Assembly (NCBI GenBank): GCA_021464415.1
Contig: JAKCWG010000189.1
Location: forward strand, 124,001 to 188,000
Reading direction: 5' to 3'
Origin: Lonicera japonica
Lineage: Eukaryota; Streptophyta; Magnoliopsida; Dipsacales; Caprifoliaceae
Length of the DNA: 64,000 nucleotides
Shown one piece after another: positions 12,263 through 23,455 of this stretch. The notes beneath the pieces were generated by a model that was not told the DNA's origin, ran no database searches, and saw only the letters and a program-made list of their open reading frames with translations. The first letter of the stretch is position 1. The number at the start of each line of letters is the position of its first letter. Position numbers and translations under genes: made by a program.

Positions 12263-12464
12263 ATTTCTTTCAAAAAAAGGAATCGCCGCCCATGAGGATT
12301 GGCATCGAGAATGCGGGTTCTCACACTACCCTAAACATAAATCTAGTCTCATCTATATTTTGCATTTAGTCACTGTTTCATTGCTGGTTTATCTACTGTT
12401 CATAATCATCGCTTTCATTTTTTGATAACCAATCACTCTCTTTAAGCCGATTCTCATCAAGTTG

Positions 12465-12916
12465 GGCTTTGTCAAGTTTCATCCACGTATAATGTAGGTT
12501 CAATGAGCTTAAATTTCAACTTGGGTTAACCATTTTATGGGAGAACCCAGGTGGTTATATATGATATTAGAGCGGACCTATGACTATTACCGTGTCACGT
12601 GTTGATATTGTGAGTCATTTATGTGAGGCTGACAGTGAGCCAAAATTGCTAGATGTTGCTAGCAAAAGCCAAGATTGTTTGTGTGTGATCCCAGCCTGTG
12701 CGATTGACAACAAGCTGAAATTTTTGGATGTTACTAGCTAGCGTTGAGATTGTTTGTGTGTGACCCCTTCTTGACGATTCAACGGGGAGAGATTGTAATG
12801 ACCCAACATATCCACATCAATATTGTAATAGGAATGTCATTGGTATATATCTGGGTTCAATAAACTTAATTTCAACTTGGTTTAAACATTTTTCGGGAGA
12901 ACCCATATAGTTACAT
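12465..12916 (+). mobile_element. putative TRIM (small non-autonomous LTR retrotransposon)
   Basis: Two direct repeats of about 100-120 bp (about 12465-12561 and 12794-12916) share TTTCAACTTG, GGGAGAACCCA and GTTCAAT. Between them, TGATATTAGAGCGG at 12562 resembles a degenerate primer-binding site for initiator tRNA-Met, and GGGGAGAGATTG (12783-12794) could be the polypurine tract before TGTAATGACCC. No coding sequence lies inside. Size and order fit a TRIM; target-site duplications were not found. Confidence 0.5.
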
Positions 12917-13202
12917 ATGATTTAATAATAATTTTTGAAATTTTAAAGTGATAACAAATTAGCCTTTCAAAAAAAAAATCAGTGATATGAAATTAGATTA
13001 TATTTGGTCTCAACATTTATATAATAAAGTTACAAAAATCTTTTATAAAGTGCCATTAAAATTGTGTTTGTCGTGTGACCTAGGAAACATGGACACTGCT
13101 AAAAAGTTGACATGTTTGTGTTGTATCTGTGTTAGACAATGGCACTTTGGACAGTTGTTGTACACGTGTTCAACACAAAGTTTCACTTGTCTATAATTTA
13201 TG

Positions 13203-13404
13203 TCTCTGTTTGATAATAATATGGAAAATGATTTAAAAAAGAACTAATTTGTGTGAGAAGTTAGAAAATAAGTTGAGAAATGGGGTGAGATACTCTCTAA
13301 TTCATACTCATTTTATGAATATATGTTTTCCATAATTTTTTTAACTTCACACAAAACTTAGTTGTTTTTCCTACTATTTTCCATATTACTATCAAACGGC
13401 GCTT
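13203..13404. repeat. MITE-like inverted repeat
   Basis: GTTTGATAATAATATGGAAA at the left is mirrored by TTTCCATATTACTATCAAAC at the right, with AACTAATTT / AACTTAGTT inner arms. Related short arms occur in block D (near 4893 and 5767). No clear target-site duplication. Confidence 0.5.
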
Positions 13405-14530
13405 AACTGTATAAATTTTATTTATGGTACGTATCCAACACTTCTTGGATACTCTCGAATAAGTGTTACCTATTTTTATCATAGTGCGATACAAATTTAT
13501 TTTATTTTGCATAATAAATTTAATTACGTAAAAATCCTAAAAGAAGCTAGGCTCGTAATAATTAAAAGCAAAACACTATACATGAAAGAATATGGGAGGA
13601 ATAGAATAAACATCTTAATCTTATATGATATATATATATATATTATATTTGATGAAATATATTTTAATAATATAACATATTATTATTACTTTGATTATAT
13701 AAATTTTACGTTTCATTTGTGCATAATATATATACACATACTTAGACATTTATTAGCTATCATTAGTGTATTCATATCATTGTTTTTTAGAATTTGACAT
13801 GTTAACGTGTCCGTATCCTATGTCATATCCTATGTTAGTGTCCATGTTTTGTAGCGTATGACAGTATTGCTCTTTACAAAATAGATTATAGGTGGAAATT
13901 TTCTTATATAATGGTATTTTCACACAAGATCCGAGATTAATTAAATATTTTAATATATTAGGGACACCTTTTATTACCATAATTAATGGTAAGGACAAAA
14001 TTTGAATTAATTGTATTGAAATTTGACATATGTACCTATATTGACATATATTTAAACATAAAAATTATTCCATACCTTGAATTGTTCCCGATTTGCTCAT
14101 TATATTCCTTACATTAATTGTTTTGTAATTTGCATTTCTATTTTCCTTAATGGATTCGTTACGTGATACCAAAATGCCATACAAAATTATGAATTCCATT
14201 AAAAACTTGGTTATAAAAACTTTAATTAAAATTTAGAAGTTTTGCTATGAATGTGAAATGAAATTTATATATTTAATCGCAAATTTGCAAGAAAATTTTT
14301 GGTAAAAAATTTGCAATATATCTCCACCACAATACGAACCAACATAAATTTTTAAGTTGATGATGGATCGATAACGAATTTGGGTAGTAGTCAAGTTCAC
14401 CTGTTTAATGCAAAATAATTAAGATTTAGTTACGGATTTGCTCTTAACGAATTCAAATGACGTGTTAGATCACTTGTGTTCAAAGAAATAAAATAATATA
14501 GATCCAAAGTTTATTAAATCAAGAAAAAAT
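13405..14530. other. noncoding AT-rich stretch
   Basis: Very AT-rich sequence. The frames at 13507 and 13777 have biased composition and no domain. I see no gene or mobile-element end. Confidence 0.5.
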
Positions 14531-14740
14531 TTATATCTATCTTACTATCTATAATTTTATATAACGATATTAGTATCACATAAAAATATTTTTTTAATTT
14601 AATAAGGCATTAATAGTATTCTTTTTATGAAAGGGGTTTAATTTGGCAGTTTATTAAAAATTAACCATGGAATCAAATTTATTGGAAAGAGCAGCCATGA
14701 CCCACTCTTTTGCTTTTTATTTTGTAGTGCAGTACAGCAA
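14531..14740 (+). repeat. relic copy of the NLR upstream region
   Basis: This matches 16108-16328, the DNA just upstream of NLR1, sharing AAATTTATAT, ACGATATTAG, TTTAATTTG(G/A)CAGTTTATTA and GACCCACTCTTTTGCTTT. No NLR coding follows it, so it may mark a vanished family member or a local duplication of the promoter region. Confidence 0.6.
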
Positions 14741-15368
14741 AGAAAATTGTCATTTTTTCATTTTGAAAAATAAAATAAAATAAATAGCCACCTACCTAGA
14801 TATTACCTACTTCCTGGCTGTTTCTTTGTTTGTTTAATCTTACAACTCTATATTTTATTTGATAGTGGTGCGTAATTTAAAAAAAGGAGGAAATTTTTTT
14901 AGGTCTAATATGGGAGAGATGTAAAATTATTTATGGGATTTTTATAAAAGTGAATTTAGCTAAGGACCTAAAACCTTTAAACATTTAAATTTTGTGTTAT
15001 TAAGTAAAGATTTAGATGATGTGATTCATCACATGCGCACCAATCGAATTGACCTGGGCTTAGATTTAGATTTGATTTGTGTAAAATATTGTCTTTTTAT
15101 ACAAATTTCATGTGAAAATTATTTATTAAACATAAAATTATTTTTTAAATTTCAAAAAAGAAAAAAGATGAAAAATACTTGACTTAATCTATTAAGCCAT
15201 TTGATTTGAATAGTTCCCACTTGCTTGTTTTTAGTTCCCTCAACTGAACATAAATATTTTTCGGGATATTAAAAAGTAAGGCTAGTATGAAAAAGTTTTA
15301 TGCAAAAGACCCAGTGAAAAATATTTTTTTAAAATAAAGGCCTATATTTTACCAAATTCTAAAAGGAT
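14741..15368. other. noncoding AT-rich stretch
   Basis: Nothing recognisable; the 62-codon frame at 14994 is low complexity. Confidence 0.5.
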
Positions 15369-15809
15369 TGCAAAGTTAACTTTGCAGTAAATTTTTAAAT
15401 TGTATTTTTTTTATGGAATCATGCAAAATCAAGTTTGCACTACATGTTTTTTACCATATTATTATAAATAAGTGTTTAATTGATAGTGTTTTAGAATAAT
15501 TTTAACAAATTACATATTCAAAACTTATTTATTAATAAAATGCACATAATAATTTTTTCGGAGTTATGCAAAGTTAAGTTTGCACTTTTTATTTTCTAAA
15601 ATATTACTATGTATTTGTGTTTATTTGACGTTGTTTTAAAGTTTTATGAATGAAATATAAGAATATGCTTGTTAAAAAATATAAGCACATTATGCAAAAC
15701 AAATTTACACCAAATTTGTTTGATTGCAAAGTTAAGTTTGCACAAAACACAATTTTGTGCAAAGTTAAATTTCACTCAACACAATTTAATACATAATGAA
15801 GTTTGCACT
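15369..15809. repeat. dispersed palindrome array, TGCAAAGTTAAGTTTGCA type
   Basis: About seven copies or half copies of an 18-bp dyad lie in 440 bp: 15369, 15422, 15567, 15692, 15725, 15758 and 15795. The best copies (15369, 15567, 15725) are near-perfect palindromes. Spacing is irregular. This could be a subterminal region of a DNA transposon; no termini were found. Confidence 0.6.
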
Positions 15810-16107
15810 CGGTCAAAACTTTTATATTAAAACACAATTGATAAACAAGACCTTATTTTAGAATGATAATAATATCTAAGCCCTTATTTTTAAAAAGTAT
15901 TATTCGTTGATTTTTTGGTGAAAAACATTATCACGCAAACATTTTCACCTTATTTCCATAATACCTTTTTTTCTTTTAAAAACTTCATCCTCTTTCTCAA
16001 AAATGTACACACAAAAATAATCCCACCATCTTCTACCTTTTTGATCTTTGAAAAAAAATTCCTGTCAATTTTATTTTTTCTTGCCTCCGACAAAAATAGT
16101 TATCAAG

Positions 16108-16576
16108 AAAAAATTTATATTCATCTTACGATCTATACTTCTAAAAAACGATATTAGCATTACATAAAAAATATTTTTTTTTAGTTTAATAAGACATCAC
16201 ATAATAATATTCTCTTTTTGAAAGTGGGTTTAATTTGACAGTTTATTAAACATTAACTACGAAATCAAATTTGTCGGAAAGAGCTGTCATATGACCCACT
16301 CTTTTGCTTTGTAATTGTAGTACGGTAATTTTTTATTCTAAAAAGAAAAGGGTAATTCAAGAATGGGTGGTGGTCATTCTCTTTCCTTTCTCCTCTAGAT
16401 CTGTATTTCATTTCCCATAGATATCTGTAATAGATCAAGAAAAAAAACTTTTGAGGATATCGGAGCCCTTTCTAATTCTTGTTTTACCGATCTCCTCAAC
16501 CGTGTACCAATTCTTTGTTGTTAGATCTCAAAGTAGCAATAGTTAATTAATTAATTGAGCAAATTCAAGAAGATCA
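16108..16576 (+). promoter_or_regulatory. NLR1 upstream region and leader
   Basis: This lies directly upstream of the NLR1 ATG at 16577. The part at 16108-16328 is repeated at 14531-14740. The part at about 16260-16370 (CCACTCTTTTGCTTT, ATTCTAAAAAGAA, AATTCAAGAATGGG) also matches the reverse strand upstream of NLR2 (58133-58246). Conservation beside two paralogous starts suggests the family's promoter and leader; no transcription start can be read from sequence alone. Confidence 0.45.
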
Positions 16577-16624
16577 ATGGGTGAAACTCTAGATTGTATT
16601 ATTGCGAAAGAAATTATAAGCAAG
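16577..16624 (+). pseudogene. NLR1 first 16 codons
   Basis: The ATG at 16577 opens MGETLDCIIAKEIISK, matching the start of the second CC module (MGETPLCFIAKESISK, 22356). The ATG is chosen by that match and by the shared leader AATTCAAGAAG just upstream. GCAAG at its end is the target-site duplication of the Reina-type element. Confidence 0.85.
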
Positions 16625-16934
16625 TGTCAGGACTGTTAAATGGGAGTTAATTGATCGATGTCGTTGTAGTGCAAATTAATTGGTAATTTTCTTTAAGAAA
16701 AAGGGTATGTTGGTCATTTAAATAGGAGAGTGCAATTAGTGTGATTGTATAAGGAGTGGGTCGGTCAGTCTGGATAGGGAATAATGAAATGAAATCCTTC
16801 TTTTATTCTCTTCTCTAAATTCTTCTTCTTCTTCATCTTCTTCTTCTTCTTCTCCTTCTTAATTCTACAATTCTGCTGTAAGTAAAGTCTGTCTTAAGCG
16901 GAAATCGGGAACTGCACCAACTCAGTTCCTGATA
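16625..16934 (+). repeat. 5' LTR of the Reina-type element
   Basis: It starts TGTCAGGA and ends TCCTGATA, followed by the primer-binding site after two bases. It contains a TTC-rich microsatellite near 16820-16860, the main source of length difference from the 3' LTR. Confidence 0.95.
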
Positions 16935-16966
16935 ATTGGTATCAGAGCAATTAACCAGTCGATATC

Positions 16967-17744
16967 TATGGCTGCATCAATTGAAGGAGCAGGTCGAGAC
17001 GAATCAAGCTACCACTGAGGCCTCCTTGGCAGAAATGGGAGCCAGGCAAGATCACATAGATAGTCAATTGAATTCGGTTCAATCATCAATAGTCTCTGAC
17101 GGCTAATTTCAACGAACAGATGAATGCTATCAAACGTCACTTGGGTATGAGCCTGGGGGGATCTACTAGTTCTACAACCGTGGTGTCAAATGAGAAAGGA
17201 ATTCTAGGCCCTCCACCTGCTACAGATTCCGACCTGAGGGGAAACAAGGTGATGAACTCTAATTTTTACAGTAATTACAAAATGCCTAAAGTAGACTTTC
17301 CTAGATTTGATGGGTCTAATGTGAAAGGATGGGTGCAAAAGTGTAATCGTTTTTTTCTTATTGAATACATTGCCTGAAAATCAGAAGGTGTTGTATGTAT
17401 CCATGTATATGGATGGTGAGGCTGAGTCCTGGTTGCAAGCCACTTATCAATCCTTGGAGGGGATTTCATGGGGCCAATTTAGAGAAGCATTATTGTCTAG
17501 ATTCTATGATAGCCATGAGAATGTAGTGGCCGAATTAAATCATCTTAAACAATGGGGAACTGTGGTGGAATATCAGGCAAAGTTTGAGGACCTTAAATCT
17601 CGGGTGTTAGAAAGGAGATCGGAATTGTCAGAACATTATTTTGTAGACAGCTTCATGGGGGGACTCAAGCAGGAAATTAGGGATTCGGTTCAAATGTTTA
17701 ACCCCCAGTCCTTGGAACAAGCTATTGCATTGGCCAGGCTATAA
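16967..17744 (+). pseudogene. Reina-type gag, frameshifted
   Basis: Capsid-type Gag reads through several frames. The start region (ATG near 16967) breaks within a few codons. Later segments give QATTEASLAEMGARQDH, then from 17120 an N-terminal part ending in FPRFDGSNVKGW, and after a frameshift in a T-run near 17350 the capsid core GEAESWLQATYQSL and REALLSRFYD from 17361. The frame ends at a TAA (17742-17744) that replaces a sense codon; the same frame continues beyond it. Gag packages element RNA in virus-like particles. At least three indels are present. Confidence 0.85.
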
Positions 17745-18707
17745 GAATCAGCCTACAATTCCCTACTACCTAAGCATAGATATCAATCTAAAACTTACCC
17801 TATGGCAGCTACACCCCTTAGTTCCTACAAATCCAACCATTCCAATTATTCCAGCCCTTATTCACCTACTAACCACCCACCACCATCCAATTCCCAACTC
17901 AGTTCAGAAATGACTAAAACAGAAACCAAGGCCCTTCCATCTATACCTAAAACCACTAATCCAAGCTATAACCCACCCTATCCTGTCAAGAAAATCACCC
18001 AGGCTGAAATGAAGGCTAGGAGAGAAAAAGGGCTATGTTATTATTGTGAGGAACCCTATGTGTATGGGCACAAATGTAAGCAAGTACAGCTATATTTGTT
18101 GGATGCAGATGAGGAGTTGGAAACAGGGCATGGTGAAGACGGCACAACAGATGAAGTTAGTAGTGGGTCTCACACAACAGAGAATATGGGTATTTCGTTG
18201 CGAGCTCTTACAGGCATGGCCTTACATTCTCTCTCTCATAACCACAGTTTCCAAACAATGATGGTACAGGGGAACAGAAAGAAGACAGCTCTCACAATAC
18301 TAATGGATACTGGAAGTACGCATAATTTTTTGGATCCAAATACAGCTAAACAAACAGGGTGTTTTATTGAACCCACAAGCAAGCTGGTGGTTACTGTTGG
18401 AGATGGAAGTCAGACCTATAGCAGTGCTATTTGCCCAAACTTTGCTTGGAGCATGGGAAATATTGATTCTGTTACTGAAATGAGACTTTTACCACTGGGG
18501 GGTTGTGACATGGTTTTAGGGGTTCAGTGGATGAAAGAAATTGGTCCAATGACGTTGGATCTGAACTTACTTACAATGGACTTCAATTACAAGGACCAGA
18601 AAGTACGGTTACAAGGCATTAATTCCACGGGTACCAAGCTAAGCATGATGACGGCAACATCTTTTGAAAAGTTTTGTGTAAAGCAAGACTATGGCGTGGT
18701 AGCTTAA
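17745..18707 (+). pseudogene. Reina-type gag C-terminus (zinc knuckle) and aspartic protease
   Basis: The frame continues after the 17742 stop through a Pro/Ser/Thr-rich linker to a knuckle-like LCYYCEEPYVYGHKC, then the protease with the active-site motif ILMDTGSTHNFLD and the later GGCDMVLGVQWM flap/ILG-type region. The protease would cleave the polyprotein. The TAA at 18705-18707 interrupts the same frame before the reverse transcriptase. Confidence 0.9.
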
Positions 18708-20135
18708 CTCAATTTCTCTTCTACAGAAGTTAAGTCCCAATCTGTTCCACGTTTAATTGCAGGGTTACTGGAAGAATTCAGCCAGCTGTTTCAAGAGCCT
18801 CAAGGCTTACCACCAGCTAGAGCACATGATCATCACATACCCCTTAAGCTTGATAGTGGACCCCTGTGTGTTAGGCCCTATAGGTACCCCCATATTCAGA
18901 AAAATGAAATTGAATCAATCATCAAAGAAATGTTGACCAGCGGTATAATACGACCATCTTCTAGCCCTTTTGTTTCACCTGTGTTATTGGTCAAGAAAAA
19001 GGATGGCACTTGGCGACTTTGTGTTGACTATCGAGAGCTCAACTCGATCACTATCAAAAACAAATTTCCCATCCCCATTATCGTTGAGCTTCTTGATGAG
19101 TTACATGGAGCCACTGTCTTTACTAAGCTGGACCTTAGATCTGGTTATCACCAGATTAGGGTACATGAACCGGATATACCTAAAACTGCATTTCATACCC
19201 ACGAAGGTCACTATGAATTTTTGGTAATGCCATTTGGGCTTACTAACGCCCCTGCCACCTTCCAAGATTTAATGAACTCAATTTTCAAGCCGTACCTTCG
19301 AAAATTTATCTTAGTCTTCTTTGATGATATCCTCATTTATAGCCCGACCTTACTTGACCACTACAAACACCTTCATACCACCCTCACTATTTTGCAACAA
19401 CATCAACTGTTTGTCAAAAAAACTAAGTGCTCTTTTGCTCAGCCAAAGCTTGAATACCTAGGCCACATTGTGTCTAAGGATGGTGTTGCAGCTGACCCTT
19501 CAAAAGTCACAGCCATGCTTCAGTGGCCACAGCCTAAAACCGTCAAGTTGCTGCGGGGATTCCTTGGTCTGACAGGGTATTACAGAAAATTTGTTCGAAA
19601 CTATGGAGAAATTGCCAAGCCACTCTCCAATATGCTTAAAAAAGATCAATTCCATTGGTCTCCAGCTGCCATTCAAGCTTTTGAGCAGTTAAAAGTGGCC
19701 ATGAGCAGTACACCGGTGTTGGCCCTGCCAAATTTCAGCAAACCATTTGTTCTCGAAACAGATGCAAGCCAAGGTGGTATTGGAGCTGTTTTGATGCAAG
19801 ATAAAAGGCCAATCACCTTTTTAAGTAAGGCTCTACCCCCTCGAACAAAGGGTCTCTCCACGTATGAGAAAGAATTATGGGCCCTCATCTATGCTGTGGG
19901 AAAATGGAGAACGTACCTATTGGGCCATCATTTTCTGATAAAGACAGACCATCAGAGCTTGAAATTTTTACTAGAACAAAGGATTACAACCATGTTGCAA
20001 CAGAAATGGTTATCCAAACTCCTGGGCTATGACTATGTAATTACCTACAAAAAGGGGGTTGACAATATTGTAGCAGATGCTCTTTCAAGAAGGGAGAATG
20101 CCGACGGGCAGTTTCAAGCATACTCAGCTATCTAG
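18708..20135 (+). pseudogene. Reina-type reverse transcriptase and RNase H
   Basis: In the same frame as the protease and open from 18708. RT motifs run in order: PYRYPHIQKNEIE, GIIRPSSSPFVSPVLLVKKK, LCVDYRELNSIT, FTKLDLRSGYHQIR, MPFGLTNAPATFQ, the catalytic FFDDILIYS, and LGHIVSKDGV. RNase H follows with ETDASQGGIGAVLMQ and STYEKELWAL, ending VADALSRRE. These enzymes copy element RNA into DNA. All catalytic residues I can place are present. A TAG at 20133-20135 separates it from integrase without a frame change. Confidence 0.95.
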
Positions 20136-21566
20136 TCTAGTTGGTTGCAAGAAATAAAAGACAGCTGGGAAGGAGATACATTGGTACAAGAACTGATTGC
20201 AAAGGTGGTGTCTGGCTCTCTTGACGTCACAGACTATACTTATTCTAATGAAGTCTTAAGGTGCAAAGGCAAATTGTATATCGGAGCGAATGGTTCCTTA
20301 CGCTCCAAAATTATTCAAGAACTCCATAATAGTGGTACAGGTGGACACTCGGGCAGGCGAGGCACTACCAAACGGATCGAGAAATTTTTTTACTGGCCAT
20401 CTTTGAAACAAGACGTCATTGCAGCAGTCAGTGCTTGTATTGTGTGCCAACAAAGCAAATCTGAAAATGTGCCATATCCGGGTTTTTTGCAACCACTGCC
20501 AATTCCTCACCAGCCATGGAATGATATATCCATGGACTTTATCGATGGGTTACCTACTTCTGATTGGAAGAACTCAATTCTTGTGGTCGTTGACCGCTTG
20601 ACTAAATTTGGCCATTTCATTGCTCTTAGTCATCCTTATACTGCCAAACAAGTAGCTACCTTGTTCTTTGACTATATTCATAAGCTACATGGCTTGCCAT
20701 CTACAATTGTTAGCGATCAGGATTCTTTGTTTCTTAGTCAATTCTGGAGTCACCTTTTTAAGCTATTGGGAACAACTTTAGCTTATTCTTTTGCCTATCA
20801 TCCCCAGAGCGATGGTCAAATTGAAAGACTTAACCAATGTTTGGAGAATTATCTACGTTGCATGACTTCGGCACGTCCAAAGCAGTGGGTTAAATGGATA
20901 TCACTGGCTGAGTGGTGGTATAACACGAATTATCACACTTCCCTTAAACTCACTCCCTTCGAAGCCTTGTATGGGTATAAGGCTCCTCACCTTTCTATTC
21001 CTTAAGAAGTTCACTCTATTACCACAGATGTCAATCAATATCTGCTTGATAGGAAGACCGCCCTCCAATCTATTCGTGACAATTTGCATGATGCCCAAAG
21101 CCGTATGAAGTTCTTTGCCGACAACCACCGTTCAGAGAGGGAATTCCAAGTGGGGGACTGGGTATTCCTCCGTCTTCAGCCCTATAAACAAACGTCACTA
21201 GCAATGAGGAGAAATTTAAAGCTGGCGCCGAAGTTCTATGGGCCGTTTCAGGTGATTCAGAAAGTGGGACAGGTTGCCTATAAGCTAGACTTACCTTCTT
21301 CCACTTCAATTCATCCTGTTTTTCACGTCTCCTTGTTAAAGAAAAAGGTTGGTAATGCTGTTGTACCTGAGGCCACCTTACCTCATACTGATCACTTGGG
21401 TTACGTTCTTACGGAACCAGTGGCAATTCTAGATCGAAGATTGGTTCGTTGTGGCAATCATTCACAGGTGCAGCTCCTCATTCAATGGTTCAATATGCCA
21501 CCTTCGGCTGCCACCTGGGAAGATTATGAGCCTTTTATGCAGAAGTACCCACAATTCAATCCTTGA
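20136..21566 (+). pseudogene. Reina-type integrase with C-terminal chromodomain
   Basis: The zinc-binding part reads GGHSGRRGTTKRI with CIVCQQ. The catalytic triad is visible as MDFIDGLP (Asp), IVSDQDSLF (Asp) and HPQSDGQIERLNQ (Glu). After the in-frame TAA at 21003-21005 the same frame gives the GPFQVIQKVG region and a chromodomain-like end (EPVAILDRRLVR, QLLIQW, ATWEDYEPF). Chromodomains of this clade direct insertion to certain chromatin. The frame stops at 21564-21566 just before the polypurine tract, as expected for a complete element. Confidence 0.93.
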
Positions 21567-21595
21567 GGACAAGGATTTGCTAATGGGGGAGGCAA

Positions 21596-21917
21596 TGTCA
21601 GGACTGTTAAATGGGAGTTAATTGATCGATGTCGTTGTAGTGCAAATTAATTGGTAATTTTCTTTAAGAAAAAGGGTATGTTGGTCATTTATATAGGAGA
21701 GTGCAATTAGTGTGATTGTATAAAGAGTGGGTCGGTCAGTCTGGATAGGGAATAATGAAATGAAATCCTTTTTTTATTCTCTTCTCTAAATTCTTCTAAT
21801 TCTTCTTCTTCTTCTTCATCTTCTTCTTCTTCTTCTCTTTCTTAATTCTACAATTCTGCTGTAAGTAAAGTCTGTCTTAAGCGGAAATCGGGAACTGCAC
21901 CAACTCAGTTCCTGATG
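21596..21917 (+). repeat. 3' LTR of the Reina-type element
   Basis: Nearly identical to the 5' LTR, but the last bases are TCCTGATG instead of TCCTGATA. The final G creates an ATG (21915-21917) in frame with the downstream CC module of NLR1. Confidence 0.95.
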
Positions 21918-22352
21918 GCAAGCTACTCTCCTTTGCAGCTAACGAAGAAGACGAAGAAGAACCTCCTCTCATCGTTGGGTTTTAAAGAAGAGTTCAAACG
22001 TCTCCAAGAAACTGCAGAAATGGTTCAAGATCTACTCTTTGATGTTACCACCAATAGAAAGACCCGATACGAATCTGTAAGAACGTGGCTGAAGAAACTG
22101 AACGATGTAGCCTATGATGCTGATGCTGTGTTGGAAGAGTTTAATTATCAAGTTCTTCAATGGAAGCTAGAAGAGATTAACCGAAAGATGGAGGTCCCAC
22201 TTTTATTTCGTCTGAAGATTGCGAGTATCAATAAATCTCTAGGTGAGATTTATAAACAAGGAAAACAAATCAGACTTATTAGGCTTCAAGGGGTGAAAGA
22301 AGCCATTGTTGAAGATACTGAAATCCAGCTGACTCGCCCTTTCCAATTCAAG
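21915..22352 (+). pseudogene. NLR1 CC module 1 (Rx-N type), now led by an LTR-derived ATG
   Basis: The open frame begins with the ATG at the LTR end, then reads LTKKTKKNLLSSLGFKEEF, SVRTWLKKLNDVAYDADAVL, then LQGVKEAIVEDTEIQL. This is the four-helix Rx N-type coiled coil. The native frame entering from 16624 runs into a stop within about 20 codons because of an indel in the GAAGAA-rich stretch near 21940; the LTR ATG happens to lie in the downstream, correct frame. The module ends where NB-ARC should begin and goes straight into a second CC module. Confidence 0.85.
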
Positions 22353-22355
22353 AAG

Positions 22356-23455
22356 ATGGGTGAAACTCCACTGTGTTTTATTGCGAAAGAAAGTATAAGC
22401 AAGCTACTCTCTTTTGCGGCTGACGAAAAAGAGATCCTCTCATCGTTGGGTCTTAAAAGTCTTAAAGCAGAGCTCAACCATCTCCATGAAGCTGCGAAAA
22501 TGGTTTAGGATCTACTCTTCGATGTATCTGCCAACAAGAAGACCCAATTGAATGTATCTGTAAGAACTTGGCTGAAGAAACTGAATGATGTAGCCTATGA
22601 TGCTGATGCTGTGTTGGAAGAGTTCTATTATCAAACTCTTCGATTGAAGCTAAATGAGAGTAAACGAGTGTTTTACATGGTACGCTACCAATTTTCTCCC
22701 TTGGACAACCGACCTATATTTCTTTTGAAGATTTCTGGCAAGATTATGAGTATCGTTAAATCTCTACTTGGGATTTATGATCAAGGAACTCAAATTGGAC
22801 TTAATAGGCTTCAAGGGGTTAAAGATGCCATCGTCGAACATACTGCAATTCGGCTGACTTACCCGTACATAGGTGATTCGGAAGTTTGGGGAAGGGAAGT
22901 TGAGGTGTCAAAGATGGTAGACGAACTCTGTTTTTCTGAAAACGAAAAGCATTTATCTTTCATGGCCATGGTAGGAAAGGGGGGTCTGGGTAAGACTACG
23001 CTTGCTCAGCTGGTTTGCAAGCATGATATGGTGACGAGGCATTTTGATGAAATAATGTGGGTCACTGTATCTAAAGTTTTTGACGTGACAAGGATTTTAA
23101 ATGGTATGATACAATCTCTCACCGGGAAAAATCCCCGGTTGTCAATTGTCGATGAAATTGTTAAAAATGAGTTTGGAGGAAGATTAAAAGGAAAAAGGTA
23201 TTTACTTGTACTAGATGATGTATGGAATGAGGATGGAGATAAATGGGATTGCTTGAGAAAGGCTTTGTTAGGAATAGATGGTTCCCATGGAAGCAAGATT
23301 ATGGTAACGACACGCATTCAATACTTCGTTACAATCGCGACATATTTTAATATTTTTCATTTGAAAGTTCTCTCACTAGACGAAAGTTTGAGCATGTTTA
23401 AGCAGAGAGCATTCGCAGAGGGTGGACCAACGGAGATGCAGAATATAGTGGATAT
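22356..23455 (+). pseudogene. NLR1 CC module 2 and NB-ARC first half
   Basis: A second CC copy starts at the ATG 22356 (MGETPLCFIAKESISK), repeating SVRTWLKKLNDVAYDADAVL. An in-frame TAG at 22506-22508 replaces the Gln codon seen in module 1 (MVQDLL). NB-ARC follows: P-loop MVGKGGLGKTTLAQLV, RNBS-A FDEIMWVTVSKVFDVTRI, kinase-2 KRYLLVLDDVWNED and RNBS-B GSKIMVTTR. These bind and hydrolyse ATP. The domain is cut between RNBS-B and GLPL by the element at 23456, at the target site GATAT (23451-23455). The region before the cut (near IQYFVTIATYF) looks diverged. Confidence 0.92.

Larger units (their letters stand above)
16625..21917 (+). mobile_element. Reina-type Ty3/gypsy chromovirus, complete but inactivated
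   Basis: A full-length element with a 310-bp 5' LTR, initiator tRNA-Met primer site (TGGTATCAGAGCA, 16937-16949), gag, protease, RT/RNase H, integrase with a C-terminal chromodomain, polypurine tract (AATGGGGGAGGCAA, about 21582-21595) and a 322-bp 3' LTR. The target-site duplication GCAAG flanks it (16620-16624, 21918-21922). Short LTRs plus a chromodomain fit the Reina lineage. The coding sequence is dead: several small frameshifts in gag, then four nonsense codons that leave the frame intact (17742 TAA, 18705 TAA, 20133 TAG, 21003 TAA). The LTRs differ by about five substitutions and some TTC-repeat length changes, so the insertion is fairly young. Confidence 0.95.

Noticed and set aside
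15369..15809. Spaced repeats considered as a CRISPR array
   Set aside because: Spacing is irregular, units are palindromic and degenerate, and the DNA is a plant nuclear genome.
16577..22508. Possible functional NLR with the Reina element as an intron
   Set aside because: No splice sites flank the element, TSDs show a plain insertion, and a frameshift plus a TAG follow.
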